64,000 nucleotides of DNA from Nemopilema nomurai (GCA_003864495.1 ML133433.1:210722-274721), one strand, 5' to 3'. Counted from the stretch's first letter, positions 39,601-48,600 are shown. Numbers and translations: made by a program. The notes: generated from the letters alone by a model not told the origin.

Positions 39601-42313
39601 ACTGTCGGGTAAGTTTCGTTTCTAACTGCAACAACAACGTGGAATACTTTGCTCGAATAGCGGAAAAATGCGAGATAATCAATAACTTTATAAGTGATAA
39701 TAAAGAAGTGTCCCAGAGTTCAGAAGAAAAGTATGTGATGAAGATTTGATTTTGCTTCTCATGCGAAGTACTAATTGACAGAGTGAGGCCAGGAGGGCTT
39801 CAAATATTTGAGCCTTTAAACATGAGTATTTAAACAGTATTTAAATGAGTATTTAAACAGCGGAAACATACTTATTGCGCAATTCTTCACCATTATCTCT
39901 TTCTTGCTATAATTGGTATTTACCAACTTGAAATCACACATTATACATTACGAAACTGTATACTTTTATAAAGGGGAAGAAAGGGTTGCTCTTCCGATAA
40001 ATAACGATCCCTGGTGACGCAAATACTGTTTATTTCTCGAGCACCATACCCCTTTTATTGGGGGCATCCCACGACTACACTACTGCATGCTACTCTTATC
40101 AGCCAACAAGAGGCTAGCCTCGCATTGCCCTTTTTCTTGCTCCAGGTACGGTGATATTGCTCCTCGAGGCTCCTTCGCAAGAAGCATCGCAATCACCTGG
40201 ACGGCGATTGGGCTCATTGTCAACGGAATCCTGGTCAGTTCGCTCTCCACTGCCCTCACTGTAGTTGCCGTCTCAGAGCAAACGCTGCTGTACGGTGCCA
40301 ATGTAAGTTGCCATTCCGTTCATACAGTTCATCTTCAAATCCGCGTGTTTGTGATATTTTGAGCTCTACAAAACCAGATACGAGCAGCATCGATTTAAAT
40401 TTAAGTAGATTTGGATTGTTATCGCTGCAGCCATTTTAAAAGCGGGCTCCTACTAAACTGTGACGTATTTTCACCCCGGCCAATCGGACTATCCACAGCA
40501 AATATATTTTAGTGACATCATTTGGCATCAGTGATGTCATTTTTCATGGGTTCCATTTGTCTGTTGCTTTGATAAAGAACATTGTTATTTTCTCAGGTAT
40601 CCGCTGTTTACAAAAGTCCAGAATATTACCTCGGTGTGAGAAGAAACGGAAATATGAACAGCACAGGTAAAAGTTTCCCACTTAACTTATAGTCTATTCA
40701 CACTATCTTGAAATCCATTGTTGCTTTGAAAGATTTGCAGCCAATGTGCCTTTGGTCATGATGCAGATCCTTGTCGATTTTTACAGGCAATGTGTACAAT
40801 ACCTCGATGCAAGCTCTCAACGCGCTCGTTAGAAGAGAGGTTCAGGGAACTCTGCTCGAATACAACGAGGCCGCTAACTTGCAGAGCATCATAACCTCGA
40901 ATGGCCTAAAGATTACAAAGACATTCAAATCGACTTCTGGTATTGGATTCGTGTTGTCTGGTAGAACGATCAACTTCCACACGCAAATTCGGTCCTATGT
41001 CGCTGTCAACTACAACCTAATACAAAGTTTAGTGAAGAATTTCACCAAGACAGTGGATGTAGGCGTTTTCATATATATATATATATATATATAATATACA
41101 ATATAATATAATATATGTATTAGAATTCTTACTTTTTCACGATCAACTCCCTTATCCACTTCCCCATTCCCAATTCAATTATCTCCCATCCGATTTCCAA
41201 ACAACCACAACATATGTTTTCTTCTTGAAACAAACATTTAGCATCTTTCTTACTTTGCCTCTTTGCTTATACAACCCCTTGCAAACGCTTTCCTCATAGA
41301 GAGATTGAGTTCCTCCTTCAAAGTGTGTTTAGAATAACTGCTATAACTTTAACTGCTATAGCAAAACTTTAGAAATAACCTTGCAAGTCAGCCCTAACTT
41401 GCTACAAAATTATCCGACTTATTCATACTAATCAAAAATTTACAAAATTTCACCTCCTGTTTGCTGCAGATCCCAGTGGTGACGAAAAATGACGGTGGTG
41501 TGAGTGGACTTTTTGACGAAGACTCGGTCGAATTCAAAGAGGTTTTGCAGCAGCTTCTCGTTACGTTTGCTATTGTGGTGATTCTTGGGACAACATGGAA
41601 TTTTGTGATCAGAACCTATATGCTAAGGCGCAACAGGGTCAACCCCACGAAGTCCCCTGACATAATTGCCAAAGGTACGTAATTTTGTACCATTTTTTGT
41701 GTGTGATAAAGGGTCTTTTCAATGACCAATGGGTATGATGTCTTACATCATCGTCTCTTTCTGGTTCTTTATAAGGCTTACTATACTAAATTTGCGGCTG
41801 TTATTCATCACTTCACTGTTATTACCGTTGATTTCTATGTTCGCTGTTTTCATTGCTATCTTTATCACCATTTCGTTGTAGTTGTTGCTGCTAGCAGTTA
41901 TACTTCTGCTATTATCATCATTATTATTGTTATTACTTCTGTCATGCCTATTATTTTCTTTTTCCTCCTCATCATCCTATTCATTTGCTCATTACCACTC
42001 CATCTTCACAGAAAACTACGATAAAAGAAGCAACGAAATGTTCGAGATTGTAGACAACCTTGTGTCCAGCCTCGAAAAGGTTGAGATGCTCAGTGAAAAG
42101 CAAGGAATAGATCGCTTCCGGCTGCTGCACAAGCATTTTGGGACACTTCCATTTGGTCTGCCCATGTGGATCAAATACGGTACAACTGATGATCGATATA
42201 TTCTTGGAAAAATAAGAGTAGAAGAAGCCTTCTTAGAAAATCTAAACAGGAAGAAGAAAAAGAAGAGTAGTCTTAGGCTAGTTGACGTTGTAGGGGATGA
42301 GATCGCAGACTGA
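18438..42313 (+). CDS. TSP1-SEA-FN3 mosaic receptor with GluR0-like K+ channel core
   Basis: Thirty-two coding exons: 18438-18696, 24439-24606, 25004-25183, 25668-25814, 26376-26549, 27213-27365, 27804-27977, 28354-28536, 28707-28886, 29598-29768, 30342-30630, 31108-31269, 31616-31768, 31958-32137, 32601-32888, 33265-33411, 33884-34054, 34571-34741, 35379-35488, 35745-35806, 36315-36457, 36628-36930, 37214-37531, 37859-38164, 38527-38753, 39077-39313, 39511-39608, 40146-40302, 40597-40666, 40787-41058, 41470-41674, 42012-42313. All joints keep frame, giving 2052 residues if the extra base in exon 11 is discounted. Order: signal peptide, 12 TSP1, four B and two C cysteine modules, SEA, three FN3, then S1-M1-P-M2-S2-TM and tail. 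Known: iGluR-type channels tetramerise and open on ligand binding, and TTVGYGD selects K+. Inferred: a cell-surface adhesion or matrix sensor that gates K+. As printed, exon 11 stops at 30467 after about 638 residues. Confidence 0.85.
20049..20096. repeat. 13-base tandem repeat (cattgcaaagaag)
   Basis: Three full copies and a partial fourth of cattgcaaagaag, inside intron 1 of the mosaic channel gene. Confidence 0.85.
20755..21030. repeat. Degenerate CTGGCTAAAACTTGGA minisatellite
   Basis: Phrases such as ctggctaaaacttgg, ggctagaacttgacc, ctggctaaaatgggga, tggctacaacttgga and ggttaagtctagacctgg recur about every 15-25 bases. This fits an old, strongly diverged tandem array in intron 1. Confidence 0.5.
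24439..24606 (+). CDS. Mosaic channel exon 2: cysteine module B1
   Basis: First copy of an unrecognised module: C-x11-CC-x-F-x(n)-C-x9-C-P-L-N-K ... G-T-C, with an extra cysteine in the x9 loop and several N-x-S/T sites. Acceptor tattctag|at, donor tgta|gtaagc, phase 1 at both ends, 56 codons. Confidence 0.75.
25004..25183 (+). CDS. Mosaic channel exon 3: TSP1 repeat 2
   Basis: WSPWTNCSDRCFTGKQSRSR with the terminal RYCNRHPC is a TSP1 of the CSxxCF type. Phase 1 at both ends. The middle loop is longer than usual and carries N-glycosylation sites. Confidence 0.75.
25668..25814 (+). CDS. Mosaic channel exon 4: cysteine module B2 (lacks two cysteines)
   Basis: Same module as B1, B3 and B4, ending C-x11-C with FLDRYNLTIGIC. 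The first cysteine is Val and the first of the CC pair is Gln (TQCYF). Acceptor acatag|at, donor tgcg|gtaaga, phase 1 at both ends. Confidence 0.75.
26118..26300 (+). repeat. Polypurine (GA-rich) tract in intron 4
   Basis: About 180 bases almost entirely A and G (gagaggaagaaaaagagg-like units) on the transcribed-sense strand, just upstream of exon 5. Open frames across it on either strand are low-complexity translations. Confidence 0.9.
26376..26549 (+). CDS. Mosaic channel exon 5: TSP1 repeat 3
   Basis: WKEWSNCSENCFSGKRERKR, ending CNTHSCN, is a CSxxCF-type TSP1. Acceptor cttttag|aa, donor aaca|gtgagt, 58 codons, phase 1 at both ends. Very similar in size and loop to repeat 4. Confidence 0.85.
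26804..27111. repeat. 26-base minisatellite, 12 copies, in intron 5
   Basis: Twelve nearly identical copies of atattactgcctgtagcta followed by ataat(a/t)(a/g), with one 1-2 base length variant and one T-to-A change (attacagcc). It ends about 100 bases before exon 6. Its uniformity suggests recent expansion. Confidence 0.95.
27213..27365 (+). CDS. Mosaic channel exon 6: cysteine module B3
   Basis: Cleanest copy of the module: C-x11-CC-FF-x6-C-x9-C-PLDR-x7-C, ending SYGIC. Acceptor gttttag|at, donor tgtg|gtgcgt, 51 codons, phase 1 at both ends. It was found by translating between splice sites, because the exon is shorter than a usual open-frame cut-off. Confidence 0.75.
27804..27977 (+). CDS. 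Mosaic channel exon 7: TSP1 repeat 4
   Basis: WSGWSNCSEACFTGSRYRTR, with TNPTPKYNGTC and terminal PCNKEPC. Same length (58 codons) and same CSxxCF class as repeat 3. Acceptor ccacag|ag, donor tatg|gtatgc. Confidence 0.9.
28354..28536 (+). CDS. Mosaic channel exon 8: cysteine module B4
   Basis: C-x11-CC-x-F, then a longer loop, SSC-x9-C-PLDRK ... GIC. It has the same fixed spacings as B1 and B3 and the largest central loop. Acceptor ctctag|at, donor tgtc|gtgagt, 61 codons, phase 1 at both ends. Confidence 0.75.
28707..28886 (+). CDS. Mosaic channel exon 9: divergent TSP1-like repeat 5
   Basis: EWEVDGVCKKIDTC ... KRSC ... PKC ... FRNCSIGNC keeps the six-cysteine order and the C-terminal FRNC-x4-C of TSP1 but lacks the WxxW stretch. 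Acceptor acttag|tt, donor acgg|gtgagt, 60 codons. Confidence 0.65.
29598..29768 (+). CDS. Mosaic channel exon 10: TSP1 repeat 6
   Basis: WSRWAVWSACSTSCGTGKKT is a canonical TSP1 with WxxWxxW and a CSxSCG O-fucosylation-type site, ending SFRSCPG. Acceptor ccaatag|ac, donor ccag|gtatgc, 57 codons. Confidence 0.9.
30342..30630 (+). CDS. Mosaic channel exon 11: cysteine module C1, frameshifted
   Basis: The first third reads in one frame (NCTAACQQKNLSCYWYNKG) and the rest in the +1 frame (NAGESFQEW, HPAYS, RRLCHC). The exon is 289 bases against exactly 288 for its paralogue exon 15. The frames meet near the five-T run at 30444-30448; without one T the exon would be 288 bases and fully open. As printed, TAA at 30467-30469 ends the frame. 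Phase 1 flanks mean skipping this exon would restore the frame. Confidence 0.7.
31108..31269 (+). CDS. Mosaic channel exon 12: TSP1 repeat 7
   Basis: WSAWSPCSKACGSAYKERRR ... SCNLPMCPG is a TSP1 of 54 codons. Acceptor attccag|ag, donor ccag|gttggc. The CSxxCG site has Ala instead of Ser/Thr. Confidence 0.85.
31616..31768 (+). CDS. Mosaic channel exon 13: TSP1 repeat 8
   Basis: TWTTWSSCSKTCNFGFSDRS ... CNTFPCKG is a short TSP1 of 51 codons. Acceptor tcccag|at, donor aaag|gtacat, phase 1 at both ends. Confidence 0.8.
31958..32137 (+). CDS. Mosaic channel exon 14: TSP1 repeat 9
   Basis: GGWGDWGQYSACSRSCGNGT, with TNPTPLYGGSNC and PCNTFHC, is a canonical TSP1 with a CSxSCG site. 60 codons, acceptor tttcag|tt, donor tcag|gtacac. 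Confidence 0.9.
32601..32888 (+). CDS. Mosaic channel exon 15: cysteine module C2
   Basis: Eight-cysteine module of 96 codons: QCNGTCQRKKLTCYPF ... LNCSD ... YDPSYVHSDNKCQGY ... LSC ... SRMCNC. From memory the order C..C..C.P, a central C, P-x-Y/F, C, C-x-G and R-x-C-x-C resembles the C-terminal cysteine-rich region of MGAT5 (GlcNAc-transferase V). No glycosyltransferase catalytic domain is present, so only the module is shared. Confidence 0.75.
33265..33411 (+). CDS. Mosaic channel exon 16: TSP1 repeat 10
   Basis: NPWSNWGECSLTCGVGRKSR ... CFTKHCPG is a compact canonical TSP1 of 49 codons with a CSxTCG O-fucosylation-type site. Acceptor ttccag|gt, donor ccag|gtgaat. Confidence 0.9.
33884..34054 (+). 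CDS. Mosaic channel exon 17: TSP1 repeat 11
   Basis: WSNFTDWSHCNVTCGGGVRY ... CNFQICPG is a TSP1 with a CNVTCG site and the RYRYRYC basic-aromatic strand. 57 codons, acceptor ttacag|tg, donor cctg|gtgagg. Confidence 0.9.
34571..34741 (+). CDS. Mosaic channel exon 18: TSP1 repeat 12
   Basis: WGEWGKWSLCSKPCNNGTEE ... RICNSHPCK is the last TSP1 before the SEA domain. 57 codons, acceptor aattag|tt, donor aaac|gtaaga. Confidence 0.9.
34838..35165 (+). repeat. Polypyrimidine (CT-rich) tract in intron 18
   Basis: About 320 bases dominated by C and T on the sense strand (ttcttcttcctccttttcc-like). It is the complement type of the polypurine tract in intron 4 of the same gene. A 129-codon open frame across it is low complexity. 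Confidence 0.85.
35379..36457 (+). CDS. Mosaic channel exons 19-21: SEA domain
   Basis: Exons 35379-35488, 35745-35806 and 36315-36457 join (phases 1, 0, 2, 1) into about 105 residues. The pattern is SEA-like: an opening helix (FINESFTNDLQNQSKPRFQQ), VNSIYP, then VRVIFFR|PGSVIANFTINYT. The PGSVI segment matches the G|S-V position where SEA domains self-cleave, leaving a non-covalent heterodimer. It separates the TSP1 array from FN3 and channel. Only the sequence motif is seen; cleavage is inferred. Confidence 0.75.
36628..38164 (+). CDS. Mosaic channel exons 22-24: three fibronectin type III domains
   Basis: Exons 36628-36930, 37214-37531 and 37859-38164 each encode one FN3 of 101-106 codons, each phase 1 at both ends. 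They open PKPPGSVNC, PSSPPGNILC and PSSPPLNVRG. They show the expected core Trp (CSWTAV, FFWEEI) and the L-x-P/A-x-x-x-Y-x-V strand (LSPFTLYTLRV, LKPYTRYEVKI). They probably act as rigid extracellular stalks between SEA and channel. Confidence 0.9.
38527..39313 (+). CDS. Mosaic channel exons 25-26: S1-like ligand-binding half and M1
   Basis: Exon 38527-38753 starts ETCLCDQNF and contains SPYIFYEGKTVTGILPEFF, which resembles the opening of an iGluR S1 lobe (PPF-x-Y ... G-x-T-G). Exon 39077-39313 continues with YQYVNLIDG and AFVVVDP and ends in the hydrophobic segment PIFAVSFLMTVLAGILIWMA, which fits M1. Ligand contacts cannot be assigned by eye. The S1 assignment rests on its position before a two-TM pore as well as on these motifs. 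Confidence 0.7.
39511..40302 (+). CDS. Mosaic channel exons 27-28: K+ pore loop (TTVGYGD) and M2
   Basis: Exon 39511-39608 ends GFWWAFVSMTTVG and exon 40146-40302 resumes YGDIAPRGSFAR, giving TTVGYGD, the signature filter of K+ channels, placed after WW as in GluR0-type receptors. The intron splits the first filter glycine codon (GG|G). The following helix, SIAITWTAIGLIVNGILVSS, occupies the place of the iGluR gate helix; the SYTANLAAF motif is replaced by a degenerate SSLSTALTVV. No voltage-sensor segments precede it. Confidence 0.9.
40597..41674 (+). CDS. Mosaic channel exons 29-31: S2-like half and last TM segment
   Basis: Exons 40597-40666, 40787-41058 and 41470-41674. ALNALVRREVQGTLLEYNEA and GIGFVLSG look like the S2 lobe of iGluR-type binding domains, followed by GVSGLFDEDSVEFKEV and a hydrophobic helix (LLVTFAIVVILGTTWNFVI) ending in basic YMLRRNR. 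This extra TM matches the eukaryotic iGluR layout; bacterial GluR0 stops before it. Confidence 0.75.
41073..41105. repeat. TA dinucleotide repeat just after exon 30
   Basis: An (AT)n run and TATAATA derivatives begin about 15 bases after the donor of exon 30. Simple repeat. Confidence 0.85.
42012..42313 (+). CDS. Mosaic channel exon 32: cytoplasmic tail and stop
   Basis: About 100 residues with a helical acidic/basic stretch (MFEIVDNLVSSLEKVEMLSE), a lysine run (NRKKKKKSS) and a hydrophobic-acidic end (LVDVVGDEIAD) before TGA at 42311. No known domain recognised. Acceptor cttcacag|aa joins the previous exon in phase 1. Confidence 0.75.
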
Positions 42314-42829
42314 GAGTTCCCGTCGCACCATGTACTTACATAAAAGAGTAGAGTACTGGCTACTCGCACATCAGGTCTATGCCCATTAGCTGTGAAAGAG
42401 ACCACGGGCATTTGCAAAACAGGCATGCACTCCACCCCGCGGCCCTTACTATGACTCGTAAACCGATAAATGAGTCCAGAAAAAGTGTTCACTTCATTTG
42501 CCCATGTTATGAGCTTCTTTGCGATGATTTTCCATATTTCGTGTCTTGTAACTGACGATGCAGTTTTTGTTTGAAGCATTGGTTCGTTAATGGGATTTGC
42601 AAAATATTTTTTTATGTGATTGCTAAAACAGTCAGCTCGCACGGCGATACGTGGCTGCAAGTTTAGTAAGCCACAAACCTTTCAAGCCTTGTATATAATG
42701 GTAGACAGTCACAAGATGTAAATATCACTTTATTCAAGCATATTCAGTCGATCTGAATCTCCGTCTCTCAAAAGAGAACTTCATTTTATTACTTTATTAT
42801 ATGTTACAGCATCTTTAAAATGGTGTATA

Positions 42830-42835
42830 AATAAA
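42830..42835 (+). terminator. Polyadenylation signal of the mosaic channel gene
   Basis: AATAAA about 520 bases after the TGA at 42311, followed by a TTATTTATTT-rich stretch. It is the first good signal downstream. Confidence 0.6.
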
Positions 42836-45675
42836 GGGTTATTTATTTAACTTTGTAGCTGTTTGCCTGTGTTAAACAAGTTTTAAACTGACAACACAAG
42901 CCTTGATAAAGATTCTGTGAATGTTAGGTAGATCATTTGCTCTAGTATAAGCATTTTAGGTCTAGTTTCTCGTACTTGATTCAGACTCGCCATGTCAATA
43001 GACAGCTTAAAATGCTTTTAAAGCTCGCAAACTAGCTGTGAAACGTCGTTTATCTCGTAAACAGTCTGATCTCTGTAAACTTTGTGTTATATTTTGAGTC
43101 TCAGCCTGCCAACGTTATTTCATCTTAAAAGGTCTTCAATATTTCTAATTTACACGGCCGCGGAAAGGATTTGGAGGTCCTTGGCCATAGCTTGGGAATG
43201 AGGCCCTTACCGGTGACATAAACAGTTTGATCTCACTTTATGAGGCTCCATAAACATTGAGGCCCCAGGAAAAATTCCCCCTGACCCCTCTCAGTGGCTC
43301 TGGATGTAGAATGCCTTCTAGTATTGGTGCATGAAGGGACATGTTTTTCTGTTTTCATCGAAATCAAGCCACCCGAACGCACTTTCCGAGTTTTACACTT
43401 GTGCTAGAGGCGGATTCGTTATTCCAGGAACCATTTGTTTTAGCTCATTGGGTAGGGTGTGAATTGATCAATTGAATTGAACAAATTCCTAAACTGCTAT
43501 GACTCTTTCTGGCTACTGCTTAAAATTGTTGCCTTGCATCTGGCAATACTTTACAGTTTTCATTACTAGAGCGTCTATCAGCCTTTGGAAAGAGCATTGT
43601 TTCCCTCTGAAACAAGGGGGTAAGCTCGCCTAGGCATTGCTATTAGAAAAGAATTGATAACAAACTTAATCATGGATTGACCACCCGTGTTTTGCTACTC
43701 CTAGTCATGCCAAAATCATTGCTCAAAATCAGAATTCCAGGAGGAATATTAACTTAAAGCTACATTTCGTTTTTGTCACTCCCCTAAAATGCATTCAATA
43801 ATGAAAGAGACTTTAGCTCAATTTGAAAGCACGACGAAGATAATTCACTCTTGAAAATGCAGTATGGCAGAAAAAGATTTGTCAAAAGTGTGAATTCACC
43901 CCCCCCCCCTGCATTCGTGTGTGCCAAGCGCGTTTTACTAAAATAACTTGTAGCCAATTCATATGTCCTTAATTTTCAAGAGTCCATTTTAATTTGCTAA
44001 GGCAGAACACTTCAATCTCATTGAATTGCGATTGCAAACCTTTGAACGGTAGATTTGTACCGATTTCAGACCAAAAATAAAAAAGAGCTTGTAAAAGACG
44101 CACCAATATCAAACAATGGAGGGATTATTACGTACTTGGTTGATGCTGATGGCCATAGCTAATTCCCATCTCTTTAATCAATGTCTACTCTTTTATCGAG
44201 GAGGGAATACTTGGAAACACCGTTTACAGTCAATGCATTCTGGGACACGACCGGGTGTGTTCTGTTTTCCAAAAGCTGCTGCGGAGGACATCATTGCATT
44301 GTGGGATATTAGCCGGGGTGTGTTCCTGTTGGTGAATTTCCGCCATGCACCCTGATCATAATTGAAGGCTGCCGAGTCGTGCCACGATCTGTACACTTCC
44401 AGGCGAGCAGTTGATCTTGAAATAGTACTCTTGTATTAAATATTCAAACTAGTTTTTTGTCAAATGGTGGAAAGCTTGTTCCGTTATCTATGATCGAAGT
44501 TGGCTGTACATTTTGACGTAATCTGAAGCTGCGAAGAGGTCTAGGCCCAAACTTCATGGACTGTTAGTTTTATGGTAAGTCACCCAGTTTAGACACGTTC
44601 TTGGTCAGAAACCTGTACCACAGTTACAACAAGGAAGCTGGATTTGCGAACGTCGTTCTCAACTTGAACAGAGCTCTTGTTGTTGCAACAGAAGGCAGCT
44701 ACCTGGATCGGAACCTATTTCCTTGAGTGTATTTTGCAATTCTCCCTTTCAGTCGTTCTTTCGTGACAACATTTTTTAATTCCGTATTGTGCACTTTGAG
44801 CTTTCCAAAAAAGACACCAGTTTCGTATGCAATATCAAGTTTCGTTTTTTGCAACTGGCTTCATTTTTTGCACGAATTAATATTTCTTTGTGTAATCGCC
44901 GGCCAAAGAAATATTCTGACTACAGAATTTTCAATTGTCTTTTGTTAGAGTTACATCGTTACATCTGCAGATATTCTTTTATCGGGCTACGTCATGTCAA
45001 TGAAGTATACCGAATCTTGACCCAGAGTTTTTCATCTTTTATTTTTTATAAGCAGGTTTTAATTTAAAGGTGTAAACTTCCTCGTACTACACCTGTTGGA
45101 AACTGTAGTTATACACGTTTTAAGCAGAGTTAGCTTCTTACATTGATTAACTTTTCTGTTAACTTCTTGTAACAACATACCTTGTAACAGCATAAGATAT
45201 TCTGAAAATGTTCACACCAAGAAATGAAATGCCATTTTATTGATAATGGGATAACTCCTTTATTGGCTACAATGTTTACCAAGATCAAGAGTTTGAAAAC
45301 TTCTCTGGGTTAAGCCAATTTTTTAGTAAATGTTTTGAAATTTATTCTTCAACAATGTCGATCAAAATTAAATGCAACATTTGAAAGACTGTATTTTAAC
45401 TTCAATATGCAAAACTCCAAAACCCTATGTTGCACTTTAGGTTTTGTGCTTTCACTATTTTTATTTCATAGTCTCTTGGGGTCAAGCTTTAAAAAGGGAG
45501 TTTAATTTGCTGCCACAAAATGTCTTTCAACCACATTTGTCTGTATACCTAGACAGCCATGTCCTTATCATTGCAATTTTGTTCCAAGAGAGAAACACAA
45601 AACTTTATGAATGATTTCCATTGCATATAATATCTCATGCTAATGTTGTAATGAAATAAATTTGTTTTGTTTCAG
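42836..45675. other. Intergenic region and probable CYRI 5' UTR/promoter
   Basis: No coding exon recognised. A C-run lies at about 43896-43908. A GTAAGTCAC donor-like site at about 44574 could end a non-coding first exon of the downstream gene, because that gene's first coding exon starts at a splice acceptor (tttcag at 45671-45675). The promoter itself is not identified. Confidence 0.4.
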
Positions 45676-45692
45676 CAGAAACCAATGGTGGT

Positions 45693-48600
45693 ATGGGTAA
45701 CCTTCTAAAAGTTCTTACAAGACAGTCGGAGCCTGGCAACACTGATATTTTCATTGACTTTGAAAGTGAGTTGATAATCTCTACTTGCTAGGAGTGATTA
45801 CATATAAGCTTTGCACTGCTCAAAGGGCATATTTTTATTTTATGATAATGCTTTCATTAGTGTGTTTGAGAATTATATATATACTGTCAAACATGATAAC
45901 ATACCCAAGAGATGCAGGTTGGTGCTATCAATCAGGTGGAAGTCAGCAAATTTTACCAACCTCTGCAAATTTAGTGGGCAGTACTTTGTTGGGGAGAGGC
46001 TAAATATAGTGATATAAGAAAATAAAGAGAAGGTGTTTTAAACCTTGGTGCATAACAATGTAGCAATATATATTGTATTTGTGTCACACTGTTGACGTAT
46101 TATGACAAGAATATTGAACGCTTTTGGTCAAGGTATCAAATAGGTGTTCTTCTGTAATCTAAAGTTAAGTGCAAGTTGCGTTTATATATATTCAATGTTT
46201 TGTATATATATATTTTTTACTAATCGTTAATGAAAAGTGTTTCTTCCTATAAAAATCCTGCCACATAGAGAAAGAATGGCTGTGCTTCTTCAACTACTTC
46301 TTCAAAACAATAAATATATGTATTAAAAATACTTATACATATAAAATTGGTAGAAATTATTGAATTATAGAGTAATTTGTTGTTTTGATTTGAAGTTTTG
46401 TTTCATTCCTAGATGCCTCACCAACAGAAAGTGAAAAAGAGGTGTATGAGGTTGTAAAAGAGGTATTGGGTCTTGCCCCAGAGATTTTAAAAGAATTAGA
46501 AGAGTACAAAGGTGCAAGTGAGGAAATTAGGGAAGCAATTGCAAACCCTAGAAATGATGATTTGCAGGAGTATGCATGGTCAGCAGTCCTTCCATTAGTT
46601 GCTAAGTTAAAGCGTTTCTACGAATTTTCAATACAGCTTGGTGAGCCTCTCTTCCTTTTCAGTATTTCTTTTTTCAATTTCCTATTGAATGATAGTAGAT
46701 ACTTGCATATATATGTATTATGAATTAAATTGTAGTTTTGCCTTGCCTCACTAATCCTGTATCACATTGATTTATCTATCTTATGTATATAAACGCATAT
46801 TTATATTTCAGTATTATTCAGGTTTAAGGCCTGTCTAAGATTAGTCTAATAATGATTATTTGTGGCTGTATAACTGATAAATTTTCAAATCTTGTCGGTT
46901 CCTTCATTTGTGCTCCCTCTTGTTCCCTATCACTTGTTATGACAAAACCTGAAATAGGTCTGTTTTTGACTACACAATATTAATGTAAGCTACGCAAAAG
47001 CCTTGAAAATTTTTGCCTAGATTTTTGCATATAGACTTAGAAATGGTAGTATTCCAAGCATCCTTTTGAACCCTGTTGTGCTTCAATTCACTGTTGGCAC
47101 TGTATTGGGTTATTTGTTATGTTTTGTTCGTCCAAAGACTAACTTGCTAAGCATATAAATACTAGTGAGGCTGCTCATTATACAAACCTGTGACTCAACT
47201 CAAATTTTCTTTCTTAGAGAATGTTTTACCCCAGCTGCTGTACTCACTCTGTGGAAGCCGCAATGAGCCACTTTTGCAGCTAGATAGTCACCAAGCACTG
47301 GCAAAGCAGTTTGCAGAAATATTACACTACACATTGAAGTTTGATGATTTGAAGGTTGGTCAAACACTCTTTTCAGTTGCATTGTATTGATTCTATTTCC
47401 TAATGTAACAGTTACATTTTGACGCCAGTCCCATTAACACTGTGCCAAGTATGAATGTTACTCTCTTTGGTAAGAGCAATTGTTGCTCAAATTAGGCTTT
47501 ATGTCCATCATGATGGGTGATGCAGATACCCTTTCTCACATTGAACCAAGATGAAATTGGCATAAGTGACTAAGAAGCTCGTTTACTTCAGCCAGCAGAA
47601 TATGAAATTTGTTTGATTAGCAATTTTGATGAGCATTCTGTGGCCTTATGATTTGACACTTATAAGCTTTTATTACTTTATACTAACAACTGTTTTTAAA
47701 ACAATGACACAATTTGACATTTGTTTGCCTTAGTAGCATATCTGATATATATGAGCTGTGATTAGGTATTTTTTTCTTATTATGTTTTCTGGCACACTTC
47801 CTTGATGTTTGTCTTCTCCTTCTTGCAGATGTGCAATCCTTCCATTCAAAATGACTTTAGCTATTACAGAAGAACGTTAAGTCGGAAGCGAATGGTAATT
47901 ACATTCATTTCTCCAATAGTTGAATGCTTTGCAGTTTTTATAGAAAATGTTTAGTCAATGTTAACTGCAATGCTGATTAATTTGTTGGTACCATGTTTAT
48001 TTTGCTTTAGTGGTGGCTACTGTTTGTAGCCTGTCAATTGTTTGATGCTCTGTAGGCCGAACACTACAGATTTGTGATGTATGGCATCATCATATTTTTG
48101 CAACACCAACATATGTTTATATCACTCTTCAGGAGATGTAAGTTACTCACGAAGCAGGCTTGTAGAGATAAACCATGTAGTTTTACTTTCTTCAATCTAT
48201 GATATATCACGCTCTACGTGCTAACGTATTGAGCACTGTGCTACGGAAGTATCAAAAGACAAATTTCTATGTTTATATCATGTATTTTTTATCCTGGTAT
48301 AAAAATGGGCATCAATATCTTGAAAAGATACAAAAGATTTACAAGGAGCTTTTATCGAAAGTAAAATGCCTCTGATTGATATACATTAATTGTCAAAGAT
48401 AATTTCTAGCTAGTCAGTAAGTTGTGGCTATTATTTGGCCCATTATATATATAACATTATATTATTTGATAATGTTTGAAGTTAGATAGCATAGACCCTT
48501 TCCCTGATAGAAAACGTCACAAGAGCGAGAACTAGCAAAAAATTATTCCCGCTGTTTCTCGCTTTTGTAAAGACTCTTTCAACGGGGAAGCAATTGGCAG

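Noticed and set aside
18438..42313. Two separate genes (TSP1 protein, then channel)
   Set aside because: There is no stop, polyA signal or new signal peptide at the border, and exons 18 to 19 and 24 to 25 join in phase. RNA would be needed to exclude it finally.
42016..42660. 214-codon reverse open frame
   Set aside because: Antisense to the channel tail exon and 3' UTR; no domain, and its phenylalanine run is the complement of the lysine codons.
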